Source: an uncultured Paracoccaceae bacterium
GTDB taxonomy: Bacteria > Pseudomonadota > Alphaproteobacteria > Rhodobacterales > Rhodobacteraceae
Assembly: GCA_947494445.1 (NCBI GenBank)
Contig: CANLVD010000003.1
Coordinates: forward strand, 186,001 to 250,000
Direction of reading: 5' to 3'
Length of the DNA stretch: 64,000 bases
Made by a program: the position numbers and the translations under genes
Shown here: piece by piece, positions 8,484-17,591 of the stretch
Layout of the letters: the number at the start of each line of letters is the position of its first letter
Position numbering within the stretch: the stretch's first letter is position 1
Notes under the pieces: generated by a model
What the model was told of the DNA's origin: nothing
The model's database searches: none
Seen by the model: only the letters and a program-made list of their open reading frames with translations

Positions 8484-8566
8484 ACTTGTGTCTCGAGCCG
8501 TCGATCCTTAGGTTGCGCGCAGGTCATCACAGAATGACCACGACTTGAGTCTCGAAGGACCCCGAA

Positions 8567-9610
8567 ATGACCGTGCACAGCTCACTTGCCGATGCCATTG
8601 GCAACACGCCCCTGATCCGCCTCAACAAGGTGTCCGAGCAAACCGGTTGCGAAATACTGGGCAAGGCCGAGTTCATGAACCCCGGCCAATCGGTCAAGGA
8701 CCGTGCGGCATTGTCGATCATCCAGCATGCCATAGCCGATGGCAGCCTGCGCCCGGGCGGCACGATTGTTGAGGGAACGGCCGGCAACACAGGCATCGGC
8801 CTCGCACTCGTTGGTGCTTCCATGGGCTTTCGGACGGTCATCGTGATCCCCAAGACCCAGTCGCAGGAAAAGAAGGACATGATCCGCATCGCAGGTGCTG
8901 ATCTGGTCGAGGTGCCCGCAGCGCCGTATCGCAATCCGAACAACTATGTGCGCTATTCCGAACGGCTGGCAAAGGCGCTGAACGAAAGCGATCCCAACGG
9001 TGCGATCTGGGCAAACCAGTTCGACAATACCGCCAATCGACAGGCCCATATCGACACAACCGGCCCGGAAATCTGGTCCCAGACCCATGGCAAGGTCGAC
9101 GGGTTTGTCTGTGCGGTCGGTTCCGGCGGCACGCTGGCCGGTGTTGCCGTTGCACTGAGAGCGAAAAATCCGGGCATCAAGATCGGGTTGGCGGACCCAG
9201 ATGGTTCGGCCTTGTTTCATCACTACGCGCACGGATCGTTGAAAGCTGAAGGTGGATCGCTCACCGAAGGCATCGGGCAGGGGCGTATCACGGCCAATCT
9301 GGAAGGCCTTGATGTGGATTACGCCTACAACATTCCCGACGCTGAAGCGCTGCCGGTCATGTATGATCTGCTTGAGGAAGAAGGACTTTGCCTTGGCGGC
9401 TCATCTGGCATCAACATCGCCGGCGCTGTGCGGCTGGCAGGTGACCTTGGACCGGGCAAAACCATTGTGACGATCCTTTGTGACTATGGCACGAGGTATC
9501 AGGGAAAGCTCTATAATCCCGAGTTTCTTGCCTCCAAGGGTCTGCCGCTGCCGCGCTTCCTGCGCGAGACCAGAAGCGACATTCCCGACGTCACATCGTC
9601 GGAGGTTTAA
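8567..9610 (+). CDS. cysK: Cysteine synthase A (O-acetylserine sulfhydrylase)
   Basis: The 347-residue fold-type II PLP enzyme carries the cofactor lysine in NPGQSVKDRAA (about K44), the phosphate loop GTAGNTGIG and the GSGGTLAG segment. It makes cysteine from O-acetylserine and sulfide. It lies 83 bases after trgB. In R. sphaeroides the trgAB-cysK region contributes to tellurite resistance, where cysteine synthesis supports thiol-dependent metalloid handling. The protein is somewhat longer at the C-terminus than E. coli CysK, as is common in this lineage. Confidence 0.95.
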   Translation: MTVHSSLADAIGNTPLIRLNKVSEQTGCEILGKAEFMNPGQSVKDRAALSIIQHAIADGSLRPGGTIVEGTAGNTGIGLALVGASMGFRTVIVIPKTQSQEKKDMIRIAGADLVEVPAAPYRNPNNYVRYSERLAKALNESDPNGAIWANQFDNTANRQAHIDTTGPEIWSQTHGKVDGFVCAVGSGGTLAGVAVALRAKNPGIKIGLADPDGSALFHHYAHGSLKAEGGSLTEGIGQGRITANLEGLDVDYAYNIPDAEALPVMYDLLEEEGLCLGGSSGINIAGAVRLAGDLGPGKTIVTILCDYGTRYQGKLYNPEFLASKGLPLPRFLRETRSDIPDVTSSEV

Positions 9611-9650
9611 GGCAGTCTGGGATGGCATGAGGATTCGCACTCAGTTCCTC

Positions 9651-9678
9651 TTGCAATCCGAAAAACCGGACGTATAAA
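9651..9678 (+). promoter_or_regulatory. Sigma-70-type promoter of tRNA-Ser
   Basis: TTGCAA (9651-9656) and TATAAA (9673-9678) are spaced by 16 bases and end 12 bases before the mature tRNA 5' end, as expected for a tRNA promoter. Motif match only. Confidence 0.6.
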
Positions 9679-9690
9679 GACGCTTCCAGC

Positions 9691-9780
9691 GGAGAGGTGG
9701 CCGAGTGGTCGAAGGCGCACGCCTGGAAAGTGTGTATACGGGAGACCGTATCCAGGGTTCGAATCCCTGTCTCTCCGCCA
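9691..9780 (+). tRNA. tRNA-Ser (GGA anticodon)
   Basis: The 90-base gene folds as a class II tRNA: acceptor GGAGAGG pairs with TCTCTCC (one G-U), the anticodon loop CTGGAAA gives anticodon GGA, there is a long variable arm (ATACGGGAGACCGTAT region), the T-loop is GGTTCGAATCC, and CCA is encoded at 9778-9780. The long variable arm and GGA anticodon identify serine, reading UCC/UCU codons. Confidence 0.95.
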
Positions 9781-10223
9781 CTAGATTCCGAATTCTCAGA
9801 ATTGCTCAGTTGGCTCCAACGTTTCGGGGTTTTGACGATCGTTCGAAAATACTCATAGGGACCAGGCTGGCAGCCCAATCAGTAATTTTAATACTAACCA
9901 ATAAGATACGCCAAATAGTAGATGTGAGATAGAAGGTCTATTCACTCTCGAAGTGATGTGCCTATGCGGAGGGATAGACGTAAACAGGCAAACATTGCCG
10001 GATTTCTGCAAATCTGGAAATTACATAATACTGATTATACAAATATTGCTGATTGATTTCCCGCCTTGTCGTTTTACCAACATTTCACGTCGCTCCCAGA
10101 CGAAGTTTATTCCCCTGACCTGTTGACCTTCGAGGCTCAATGGCCTGCAATGTCGGCCACCATTTTCGAGCTCAGGAAGCTTAGCTCAAATTGGATAACA
10201 AATGGTCTCACAGGGAGAGATGT
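9781..10223 (+). other. AT-rich intergenic region without a gene, upstream of the ABC importer
   Basis: These 443 bases are visibly more AT-rich than the flanking genes and contain no credible coding frame, integrase remnant or repeated tRNA 3' end. A GAATTC/GAATT-containing imperfect palindrome lies just after the tRNA (about 9788-9803). The promoter of the binding-protein gene must lie here, but I cannot point to a convincing pair of hexamers. A GGGAGAG ribosome site ends the region. Confidence 0.5.
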
Positions 10224-11939
10224 ATGACCAAGCAAACAATCAACAACAAGCCGTTGCACACGGCTGTTGAAGCACTGGCTGCGGAAGCGCGCGACGGCAA
10301 GATGGATCGTCGTGAGTTTCTGGCAACGGCTTCGGCACTAGGTGCGACCACTGCAACGGCTTATGGCCTGCTCGGACTGACTGCGCCTGCCGCCCATGCT
10401 GACGGCCACGCCAAATCCGGCGGCGTTCTGCGTTGTGCAATGCCTGTGCGCCGGGTTGAGGATCCACGGATCTTTGACTGGAGCGAAATGGCCAACGTCG
10501 CGCGCGGCTTCTGCGAGAACCTCGTGCGCTACACCCGTGATTTCACCTTCGAGCCCTGGTTGCTGGAAAGCTGGGAAGTCAACGAGGACGCAACCCAGTA
10601 TACGCTGAACCTGCGTCAGGGTGTGACCTGGAACAACGGCGATGCGTTCAACGCAGACGATGTTGTGTTCAACTTCAACCGCTGGTGTGAAAAGCACGTC
10701 GCCGGTAACTCCATGGCGGGTCGCATGGCCTCTCTTGTCGCGAAAACCGGCGAAGAGACCTACATGGAAGAAGTGACCAAGGAAGACGGCACGGTCGTCA
10801 ACGAAGAAAAAGTACGTGAGCTGTTCGCAGCTCGCGAAGGTGCTATCGTCAAGGTCGACGACCATACGGTTCAACTGAACCTAGAAGCGCCTGACATCAC
10901 GATCATTCCGGGCGTATGCGACTACCCTGCCCTGATCGTGCACCGTGACTTTGCTGGCTCTCTGGCCGAGGCCCCTGTGGGCACTGGTCCCTTTGAACTG
11001 GAAGAGCTGGAAGTGGGTGTTCGCGCATCGCTCAAGCGATCCGACAGGGCCTGGTGGGGTGGCGACGTCTACCTCGATGGCGTTGAATTCATCGACTATG
11101 GCACTGATCCTTCAGCAGAAATCTCTGCATGGGAGTCCGATGAGATCGACATCAACTACCAGACAACGTCGGACTATGTGGATATTCTGGACAGCCTTGA
11201 CCTGGTCAAGACCGAGGTGGTGACAGCCGCCACGATCGTTGCCCGGATGAACGCCAACGAAGCCCCGTTTGACAATGTCGACGTGCGTCGTGCGGTGCAG
11301 ATGGCCGTGGACAACGAGACCGTGCTTGATCTGGGCTATGGTGGACGTGGTCAGGTTGCGGAAAACCATCATGTTGGTCCGATGCACCCTGAATATGCCG
11401 AACTGCCCAAACAGGAGCGTGATCCGGCCGGTGCGAAAGCCCTGCTGGAAGCCGCAGGTCATGGCGATACGGAAATCGAACTGATCTCTATCGATGATGA
11501 CTGGCGCCGCAACACAACTGACGCCATTGCTGCGCAAATGCGCGATGCGGGCATCAATGTGAAGCGGACGATCATGCCCGGCTCGACCTTCTGGAACAAC
11601 TGGGCTGGCTACCCCTTCTCGACCACAAACTGGAACATGCGCCCGCTTGGCGTTCAGGTTCTGGCGCTTGCTTATCGTTCTGGCGAAGCATGGAACGAGA
11701 GCGCCCATGCGAACCCCGAGTTTGATGCGAAACTGGTTGAAGCAATGGCGATTGCCGATGCGGACAGCCGCCGTGAGGTGATGAAGGATCTGCAGATGAT
11801 GCTGCAGTCTTCCGGTGCCATCGTGCAGCCCTACTGGCGGTCACTTTACCTGCACACGCATCCGCGGGTTCAGAATTACGGCATCCACCCGACCTTCGAG
11901 GCGCATTACGAAAAAACCTGGATCGATCCAGACGCGTAA
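10224..11939 (+). CDS. ABC transporter substrate-binding protein, family 5 (peptide/opine/nickel type)
   Basis: The 571-residue protein carries an unusual N-terminus: about 25 residues precede a twin-arginine signal, [19 protein letters not shown], ending near AHADG, so it is exported by Tat. The body is SBP_bac_5-like, with VEDPRIFDW and [21 protein letters not shown] resembling the family core. It captures a peptide-like or other solute in the periplasm for the permeases encoded next. ATG 10224 follows GGGAGAG; an upstream in-frame ATG at 10191 lacks a site. A hairpin terminator after the stop probably lowers expression of the downstream genes relative to this one. Confidence 0.93.
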   Translation: MTKQTINNKPLHTAVEALAAEARDGKMDRREFLATASALGATTATAYGLLGLTAPAAHADGHAKSGGVLRCAMPVRRVEDPRIFDWSEMANVARGFCENLVRYTRDFTFEPWLLESWEVNEDATQYTLNLRQGVTWNNGDAFNADDVVFNFNRWCEKHVAGNSMAGRMASLVAKTGEETYMEEVTKEDGTVVNEEKVRELFAAREGAIVKVDDHTVQLNLEAPDITIIPGVCDYPALIVHRDFAGSLAEAPVGTGPFELEELEVGVRASLKRSDRAWWGGDVYLDGVEFIDYGTDPSAEISAWESDEIDINYQTTSDYVDILDSLDLVKTEVVTAATIVARMNANEAPFDNVDVRRAVQMAVDNETVLDLGYGGRGQVAENHHVGPMHPEYAELPKQERDPAGAKALLEAAGHGDTEIELISIDDDWRRNTTDAIAAQMRDAGINVKRTIMPGSTFWNNWAGYPFSTTNWNMRPLGVQVLALAYRSGEAWNESAHANPEFDAKLVEAMAIADADSRREVMKDLQMMLQSSGAIVQPYWRSLYLHTHPRVQNYGIHPTFEAHYEKTWIDPDA

Positions 11940-11954
11940 TCGAAAAAAATATAA

Positions 11955-11980
11955 GGGGCGCAATCAGTTGCGCCCCTTTT
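11955..11980 (+). terminator. Intra-operon rho-independent terminator/attenuator
   Basis: A perfect 9-bp stem, GGGGCGCAA / TTGCGCCCC, with a TCAG loop is followed by TTTT. It lies 15 bases after the binding-protein stop and before the permease genes, a common way to give the periplasmic protein higher stoichiometry than the membrane complex. Confidence 0.8.
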
Positions 11981-12037
11981 CTAATATAAAGGACGCCGGA
12001 TCAGAAGCCGGTGCCAGCCCGCCAACAGGGACCAGAT

Positions 12038-12991
12038 ATGCTAGGATTTTTCCTCCGACGTTTCGGCGTCATGGTGCTGACCGCAATGTGTCTGACGCTG
12101 ATCGTCTTCAGCCTTGTCAACCTTCAGCCCAATCTCGAAAAGCTCGCCAAAGAGCAGAACAACATGCGGATGACAGACCAGCAGGTGACGATCTGGTTGC
12201 AGGAAGAGGGCTTTGATCGACCCCTGCTCACCCGATACGCCGAATGGGCCGGCAATTTCGTGACCGGAGATCTGGGTGACAGCACGCGGTTCCGCAAACC
12301 GGTCTCGGAAATCGTCGGAGAGCGGCTGTACCTGACCGGCAAGCTGATGTTCTGGGTCATGGTGGTCATGGTGCCCTCGGCTCTTCTGGTGGGCGTGCTG
12401 GCGGGCATGCGGGAGGGATCCTTTCAGGACCGGAGCCTGTCGACCTTCGCGATTGCCACCACGGCAACGCCGGAATACGTCTCGGGCGTGGTTTTCACGG
12501 TGATATTCTCGTCAAAACTTGTGGGATTGCAGTGGTTTAGCGGATCAGCCTCAAAGGCGATGGATGGCATCACCTTTTACAACTTCACCCTGCCCGTCAT
12601 GACCATGGCGATATACGGCATGGGGTATATTGCGCGGATGACGCGCGCCTCCATGGCAGAGGTGATGACCGCGCAATACATCCGGACCGCCCGGCTGAAG
12701 GGCGTGAGTTTCCGATCCATCGTGGTCAAGCACGCGCTCAGAAACGCGCTGATCGCGCCCTTTACGGTGATCATGTTGCAGTTTCCATGGCTGCTGACGG
12801 GTGTCGTGATCGTGGAAAACCTGTTCAATTACAAAGGCTTCGGCTGGCTTCTTGTGGAGGCTGCGGGCAATAATGACATCGAGTTGTTGCTGTCCTGCTC
12901 GGTCGTGGCGGTCGCGGTCGTGCTGATCACTCAGCTGATTTCGGATATCGGTTACGTCTATCTCAACCCGCGCATCCGCGTGAAGTCTTAA
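12038..12991 (+). CDS. ABC transporter permease (DppB/OppB type)
   Basis: This 317-residue integral membrane protein has about six hydrophobic spans and the permease EAA loop (YIRTARLKGVSFRSIVVKHA) that contacts the ATPase. ATG 12038 is chosen because AGGGA lies eight bases upstream and the protein then opens with MLGFFLRRFGVMVL, the typical DppB start; an ATG at 12011 would add an untypical leader. It is the first permease of the importer; its partner follows after 12 bases. Confidence 0.92.
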   Translation: MLGFFLRRFGVMVLTAMCLTLIVFSLVNLQPNLEKLAKEQNNMRMTDQQVTIWLQEEGFDRPLLTRYAEWAGNFVTGDLGDSTRFRKPVSEIVGERLYLTGKLMFWVMVVMVPSALLVGVLAGMREGSFQDRSLSTFAIATTATPEYVSGVVFTVIFSSKLVGLQWFSGSASKAMDGITFYNFTLPVMTMAIYGMGYIARMTRASMAEVMTAQYIRTARLKGVSFRSIVVKHALRNALIAPFTVIMLQFPWLLTGVVIVENLFNYKGFGWLLVEAAGNNDIELLLSCSVVAVAVVLITQLISDIGYVYLNPRIRVKS

Positions 12992-13003
12992 GGAGCCGGG
13001 AAG

Positions 13004-14152
13004 ATGGAACCACTTGGAAGCTTTCAAATTCTCACCACAGCGGTCGGTCACTTCCTGCCGGTCTGGATCGGTCTGGTCCTGATCATGGGTGCTTCCGCGC
13101 TGTTCAAACGCAACCTGAGCCTTTACGGGCGCCTGTTCGACAGCCCCGTTGGCATGATTGGCCTTGCGCTGGTGCTGTTCTGGGTGCTGACCGCGATTTT
13201 TGCAGATATGGTCGCGCCCTTTGATCCACTTGAGCAATATCGTGCCCTGAAGAACAAACCACCAGGCATGTTTGAGACAGAGACCGGGCAAGCGTTTCTC
13301 TTTGGTGGGGACAACCTTGGCCGCGATGTGTTTTCGCGGATGGTACACGGGTCCCAAACGGTAATGGCGATCGCCCCGGTCGCAACACTGTTCGCCTTCA
13401 TGGTTGGTATCACACTGGGGTTACCGGCAGGTTACTATGGCGGTATTTTCGACACCGGCCTGAGCTTTCTGGCCAATCTCGTTCTCGCCTTCCCGGTAAT
13501 TCTGCTGTTTTATCTGTTGGTTACACCGGAAATCCGATCCACCGCGATACCAACCACCATGGCGGCTGTGCTGTTCCTGATCCCGATCATTTTCTTCATC
13601 GTGTTCATCTATTGCAGGTTCAGCACGCGGCCTGATCTGATGTGGAAACTGCTGACGCCGGTCATTCTGATCGGGGGGTTCTGTTACCTGCATCTGATCA
13701 ATGCGTGGAACCCCGCAGGCGTCTGGATGGACGGTAACACGTTGAATATATTCGTGTCTGTGGTTTTCGTGAACTCGCCCACAGTGTTCAGGATCGTGCG
13801 CGGACTGACCATGGACATCAAGACACGCGACTATGTGGCGGCAGCCCAGACCCGTGGTGAGGGGCCGTGGTACATCATGATGTGGGAGATCCTGCCAAAC
13901 GCGCGGGGACCGCTGATTGTGGATGCGTGTTTGCGCATTGGATATACGACCATCCTGCTGGGAACATTGGGCTTTTTCGGTCTGGGCGTCAGTCCTGAAT
14001 CGTCTGATTGGGGGATGACGATCAACGAGGGGCGCAAGCTTCTGCGGTTGTTCCCATGGGCTGCCCTGCCGCCTGCGCTGGCGATCATGACGCTGGTGCT
14101 GGGTCTGAATTTGCTGGCCGATGGCCTGCGCGAACAGAGCCTGAAGGACTGA
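13004..14152 (+). CDS. ABC transporter permease (DppC/OppC type), enlarged
   Basis: The 382-residue protein has the DppC pattern: an N-terminal span with the VAPFDP extracytoplasmic motif, the FGGDNLGRDVFSRMVHG segment and the EAA loop (RDYVAAAQTRGEGPWYIMMW). It is about 80 residues longer than typical DppC proteins: an extra hydrophobic N-terminal segment (residues 15-35) and extra membrane segments around residues 160-230 account for this. It pairs with the preceding permease in the inner membrane. Confidence 0.9.
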   Translation: MEPLGSFQILTTAVGHFLPVWIGLVLIMGASALFKRNLSLYGRLFDSPVGMIGLALVLFWVLTAIFADMVAPFDPLEQYRALKNKPPGMFETETGQAFLFGGDNLGRDVFSRMVHGSQTVMAIAPVATLFAFMVGITLGLPAGYYGGIFDTGLSFLANLVLAFPVILLFYLLVTPEIRSTAIPTTMAAVLFLIPIIFFIVFIYCRFSTRPDLMWKLLTPVILIGGFCYLHLINAWNPAGVWMDGNTLNIFVSVVFVNSPTVFRIVRGLTMDIKTRDYVAAAQTRGEGPWYIMMWEILPNARGPLIVDACLRIGYTTILLGTLGFFGLGVSPESSDWGMTINEGRKLLRLFPWAALPPALAIMTLVLGLNLLADGLREQSLKD

Positions 14153-14162
14153 ATTATGAAAG

Positions 14163-14195
14163 AACTCTTCCATAACTCTTCCATAACTCTTTCGT
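14163..14195 (+). repeat. 11-bp tandem repeat, three copies
   Basis: AACTCTTCCAT occurs at 14163-14173 and 14174-14184, followed by a variant AACTCTTTCGT at 14185-14195. The array lies in the 98-base gap between the second permease and the ATPase genes. No function is evident. Confidence 0.75.
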
Positions 14196-14250
14196 ACCTC
14201 AAACAGGCGCGATCTCTTAACAGCAGCTTAACGTCAGGGAGGGCTGTCTG

Positions 14251-16332
14251 ATGGCCAAATGGGATTATGACGGACCGATCCTTGAGATCGAAAACCTGTC
14301 GATTTCGTTCTTCACCCGCGCCGGTGAAATTCCGGCTGTGATGGATTTCTCCTGCATTGTGCAACCGGGTGAGGCCATGGGGCTTGTCGGTGAAAGCGGC
14401 TGCGGCAAATCCACCGTGGCGCTGGGGGTGATGCAGGACCTTGGCAAGAACGGCAAGATCGTCGGCGGCTCCATCAAGTTCAAGGGGCGTGATCTGAATG
14501 CGATGACGGTGGCCGAATTGCGCGATCTGCGCGGCTCGGAAATCGCGATGATCTATCAGGAGCCGATGGCCTCTCTGAACCCGGCGATGAAAATCGGGCG
14601 GCAGTTGATGGAAGTGCCGATGATCCATGAGGGGATGTCGGAGGGCGATGCATACAAGCTGGCGCTGGAGGTCGTGGAAAGCGTCCGCCTGCCCGACCCG
14701 GAGCGGATGCTGAAATCCTTCCCCCATCAGCTTTCGGGTGGTCAGCAACAGCGCATCGTGATCGCCATGGCGCTGATGTCAAAACCCAGCCTATTGATTT
14801 TGGACGAGCCGACCACGGCGTTGGATGTGACGGTCGAGGCCGGCATTGTCGATCTGGTCAAGGATCTGGGCGAGAAGTTCGGCACATCCATGCTGTTCAT
14901 CAGCCACAACCTTGGTCTGGTGATGGACACTTGTGACCGGCTTTGCGTGATGTATTCGGGTGAGGCTGTTGAAACCGGATCGATTGCAGAAGTGTTTGAC
15001 CGGATGCAGCATCCCTATACACAAGGGTTGTTCCGGTCGATCCCCCTGCCCGGCGCCGACAAGAACGCCCGACCCCTGATCGCCATTCCCGGCAACTTCC
15101 CCCTGCCCCATGAGCGCCCCGAGGGGTGCAATTTCGGGCCGCGGTGCACCTATTTCGAAGAAGGCCGTTGCAACAAGGGTGAAATCCCGATGTTCCCGGC
15201 AGGTGATCGGCACGAGACACGGTGCCTGAAGTTTCAGGAGATCGACTGGACCGCGCCGCCTGATGTGGCAGTGAAGGCGGAAAAGACTCAGGCAGGCGAT
15301 GTGATCCTGAAGGTCGATACGCTGAAGAAATACTATGAGGTTGCAGCGTCGGCCCTGTTTGGCGGTGGCGAGAAACGCGTGGTCAAGGCCAATGAAACGG
15401 TCAGTCTGGAAGCGCGTGAGGCCGAGACGCTGGCGATTGTGGGCGAAAGTGGATGCGGGAAATCAACCCTTGCCAAGGTGCTGCTTGGGCTGGAGACCGC
15501 GACCGAGGGGCATGTGCTTCTGGAGAACAACGACATCGCCATGACCCCCATCGAGAGGCGCGACACGCGCACGGTGGCCGATGTGCAGATGGTGTTCCAG
15601 AACCCGTTCGATACGCTGAACCCGTCACATTCCATCGGCAACCAGATCATTCGCGTGCTGGAGAAGTTCAAGGTCGGAAACTCTCAGGCCGAGCGTGAAG
15701 AGAAGATGCTGGAACTGCTGGATCTGGTGAAACTGCCGCGTGAGTTTGCCCGGCGGATGCCGCGGCAGTTGTCAGGTGGACAAAAGCAGCGGATCGGGAT
15801 TGCACGTGCTTTTGCGGGCGGGCCGAAGGTGGTGGTGGCCGATGAGCCGGTCTCGGCTTTGGATGTGTCCGTGCAGGCGGCCGTGACGGAGCTGCTGATG
15901 GACATTCAGCGCGAGAGCCGCACGACGATGCTGTTCATCAGCCACGATCTGTCGATTGTGCGCTATCTCGCGGACCGCGTCATGGTGATGTATCTGGGCC
16001 ATGTGGTCGAGATGGGATCTACCGATCAGGTGTTCGCACCGCCCTATCATCCTTACACGGAGGCCCTGCTGTCGGCTGTGCCGATTGCGGACACGAGCGT
16101 CGAGAAGAAACGGATCGTGCTTGATGGTGATATTCCGTCTGCGATGAACCCGCCCTCGGGCTGTCCGTTCCAAACGCGGTGCCGGTTCAAGTCCGAAGTG
16201 CCCGGCGGTCTGTGCGAACGGGAGGTGCCGCCGATGCGTACGCTGACAGATGGTCATCAGGTCAAATGCCATCTGGAGCAGGAAATTCTGGATAGAATGG
16301 AACCAGTGATCAAAGTGCATGCCGCTGAATAG
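14251..16332 (+). CDS. ABC transporter ATP-binding protein with two fused ATPase domains (DppD-DppF type)
   Basis: The 693-residue protein contains two complete nucleotide-binding domains. The first has Walker A GESGCGKST near residue 48 and signature LSGGQQQR; the second has GESGCGKST near residue 395 and LSGGQKQR. Each is followed by an oligopeptide-transporter C-terminal extension with cysteine clusters (for example CNFGPRCTY and CPFQTRCRF), as in OppD/OppF. It powers the importer encoded by the preceding three genes. A GGGAGGG ribosome site precedes ATG 14251. Confidence 0.94.
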   Translation: MAKWDYDGPILEIENLSISFFTRAGEIPAVMDFSCIVQPGEAMGLVGESGCGKSTVALGVMQDLGKNGKIVGGSIKFKGRDLNAMTVAELRDLRGSEIAMIYQEPMASLNPAMKIGRQLMEVPMIHEGMSEGDAYKLALEVVESVRLPDPERMLKSFPHQLSGGQQQRIVIAMALMSKPSLLILDEPTTALDVTVEAGIVDLVKDLGEKFGTSMLFISHNLGLVMDTCDRLCVMYSGEAVETGSIAEVFDRMQHPYTQGLFRSIPLPGADKNARPLIAIPGNFPLPHERPEGCNFGPRCTYFEEGRCNKGEIPMFPAGDRHETRCLKFQEIDWTAPPDVAVKAEKTQAGDVILKVDTLKKYYEVAASALFGGGEKRVVKANETVSLEAREAETLAIVGESGCGKSTLAKVLLGLETATEGHVLLENNDIAMTPIERRDTRTVADVQMVFQNPFDTLNPSHSIGNQIIRVLEKFKVGNSQAEREEKMLELLDLVKLPREFARRMPRQLSGGQKQRIGIARAFAGGPKVVVADEPVSALDVSVQAAVTELLMDIQRESRTTMLFISHDLSIVRYLADRVMVMYLGHVVEMGSTDQVFAPPYHPYTEALLSAVPIADTSVEKKRIVLDGDIPSAMNPPSGCPFQTRCRFKSEVPGGLCEREVPPMRTLTDGHQVKCHLEQEILDRMEPVIKVHAAE

Positions 16333-16421
16333 CCGAGGGCATTACAATCGTTTTGATTGCAATTTCGCTACATTAGGATCAATCTGTCTGAAATTGTACA
16401 GAGTGTGTTCGAGGGGACATC

Positions 16422-17156
16422 ATGAATTATCTGACTTCAGCCGCGGTTTTTGCGGCAGCTTCAATCGCTGCGAATGCAGGTTTTGCAGCATCCTGCGATG
16501 AAACACGGAACCTGGGCGGCGTCACCTATTGTGTGATTGACCAGACCAAGGATTTCTCGGAAGCTCCATCGTTTTCCGGGGGTGACAGCGCCAGCTATGA
16601 CGAAAGCGTCACTTTCACAATGGACAAATTCGATACCGCACTGGGCGAGCTTGTCCACGTTGGCGTTGGCGGATCAGGAAGTCTGGACGCCGATTTCACG
16701 CATAAGATTGAAGATGGAATCTTTGGCGCGACAACGATTGATGGTGGCATCGACCAATCAAAATCAATCGACATCGTTGTGGATGTGCCAAGTCTGGGGC
16801 TTCCCTTTGACCTTTCATTCTCTGACGCCGAGACAGTCAGTGTTGACGAGTTGGAGCAGGACTTCACTTACTCTTTGTTCGGGGCGCTGCTTGAAGGGTC
16901 CTTTTTCTACAATGCAGATCCCGAAGATTTCAAAGGACCTGGCACTTTTGACATTTCGGTGGCGATGAACATGTCACTTGTCACCACAACCGATCCTGAA
17001 GGCGAATTGTCAGGCACCTTTGATGCAAAGTATTTCGCTGGCGTGTCATATTTCTTCCTGCCAGCCGACATGCCGTCGATCCCGCTGCCTGCGGGACTGC
17101 CCTTAATGCTGGCAGCCGTTGGTGCACTGGCGCTGGTGAGACGCCGCAAAAGCTGA
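16422..17156 (+). CDS. Secreted protein with VPLPA-CTERM-type sorting signal
   Basis: The 244-residue protein has an N-terminal signal peptide (cleavage after about residue 23, AGFAA-S) and a C-terminal tripartite tail: IPLPAGLPLMLAAVGALAL followed by VRRRKS. That tail matches the VPLPA-CTERM variant of PEP-CTERM signals, which direct proteins to exosortase for processing and surface or matrix display. The central region is acidic and beta-rich, with one early pair of cysteines (ASCDE, TYCVI); I recognise no domain. GAGGGGAC precedes the start. No exosortase gene is in the window. Confidence 0.8.
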   Translation: MNYLTSAAVFAAASIAANAGFAASCDETRNLGGVTYCVIDQTKDFSEAPSFSGGDSASYDESVTFTMDKFDTALGELVHVGVGGSGSLDADFTHKIEDGIFGATTIDGGIDQSKSIDIVVDVPSLGLPFDLSFSDAETVSVDELEQDFTYSLFGALLEGSFFYNADPEDFKGPGTFDISVAMNMSLVTTTDPEGELSGTFDAKYFAGVSYFFLPADMPSIPLPAGLPLMLAAVGALALVRRRKS

Positions 17157-17183
17157 ACCCGACCAACTGGACCTTGAATGAGA

Positions 17184-17210
17184 AACCCGCCCCTGGAGGC
17201 GGGTTTTTTT
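17184..17210 (+). terminator. Rho-independent terminator of the VPLPA-CTERM gene
   Basis: Stem AACCCGCC / GGCGGGTT (17184-17191 and 17198-17205) with a six-base loop, running into seven T residues, 28 bases after the stop codon. Confidence 0.88.
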
Positions 17211-17541
17211 CATGTCTGATCACAGGGGGGAACAGAGAGAAGTTTTTCCCCTCTGGTGTGCAAAGAGTGTCAAATCTCACAGTTTTTAACGTCCTCTTCA
17301 TCTAGGTTAACACTGTAACGAGTTGCTTTGGGGGCTTGAGTAACGAGAATTCGGGAGTGGGCCTGAAACAGGATTTCAAGGATTGTGGTGGGGGCCAAGT
17401 GCGTTCGTGTAATGTCGCGTAAATTTGTGCTGGGGATCATCACAATAGGGGGCGCGCCTCCTTTATTTTAGGCAGACTTAGTCACAGTTCTGCGCTTCCG
17501 GAGGGGGGATTTTCCGGGAGCGCAATTTCTTCCAGACATAA
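17211..17541 (+). other. Non-coding region with a hairpin; possible small-RNA locus
   Basis: No credible gene is present. Visible structure: GTAACGAG occurs twice about 25 bases apart (about 17316 and 17340), and an 11-bp near-perfect inverted repeat occupies 17491-17501 and 17513-17523 (TGCGCTTCCGG with CCGGGAGCGCA). The region ends at a bidirectional terminator, so a short rightward transcript ending there is conceivable. I cannot identify a promoter with confidence. Confidence 0.4.
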
Positions 17542-17569
17542 AAAAACCCGGCTGTGAGGCCGGGTTTTT
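17542..17569. terminator. Bidirectional rho-independent terminator
   Basis: An 11-bp perfect stem with an A-run on the left arm and a T-run on the right (AAAAACCCGGC / GCCGGGTTTTT, loop of six). It can end the leftward bioY transcript 22 bases after its stop and any rightward transcript from the non-coding region. Confidence 0.85.
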
Positions 17570-17591
17570 CGTCTTTGGAGTGTTGCTGACT

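Noticed and set aside
9691-10223. tRNA-Ser plus AT-rich region as an integrated island boundary
   Set aside because: No integrase and no repeat of the tRNA 3' end were seen.
14163-14195. Possible CRISPR-like array
   Set aside because: Only three 11-bp units with no spacers; it is a simple tandem repeat.
13831-14748. Long antisense open frame (305 codons) across permease and ATPase genes
   Set aside because: It mirrors the codon structure of two clear ABC genes on the plus strand and has no recognisable protein features.
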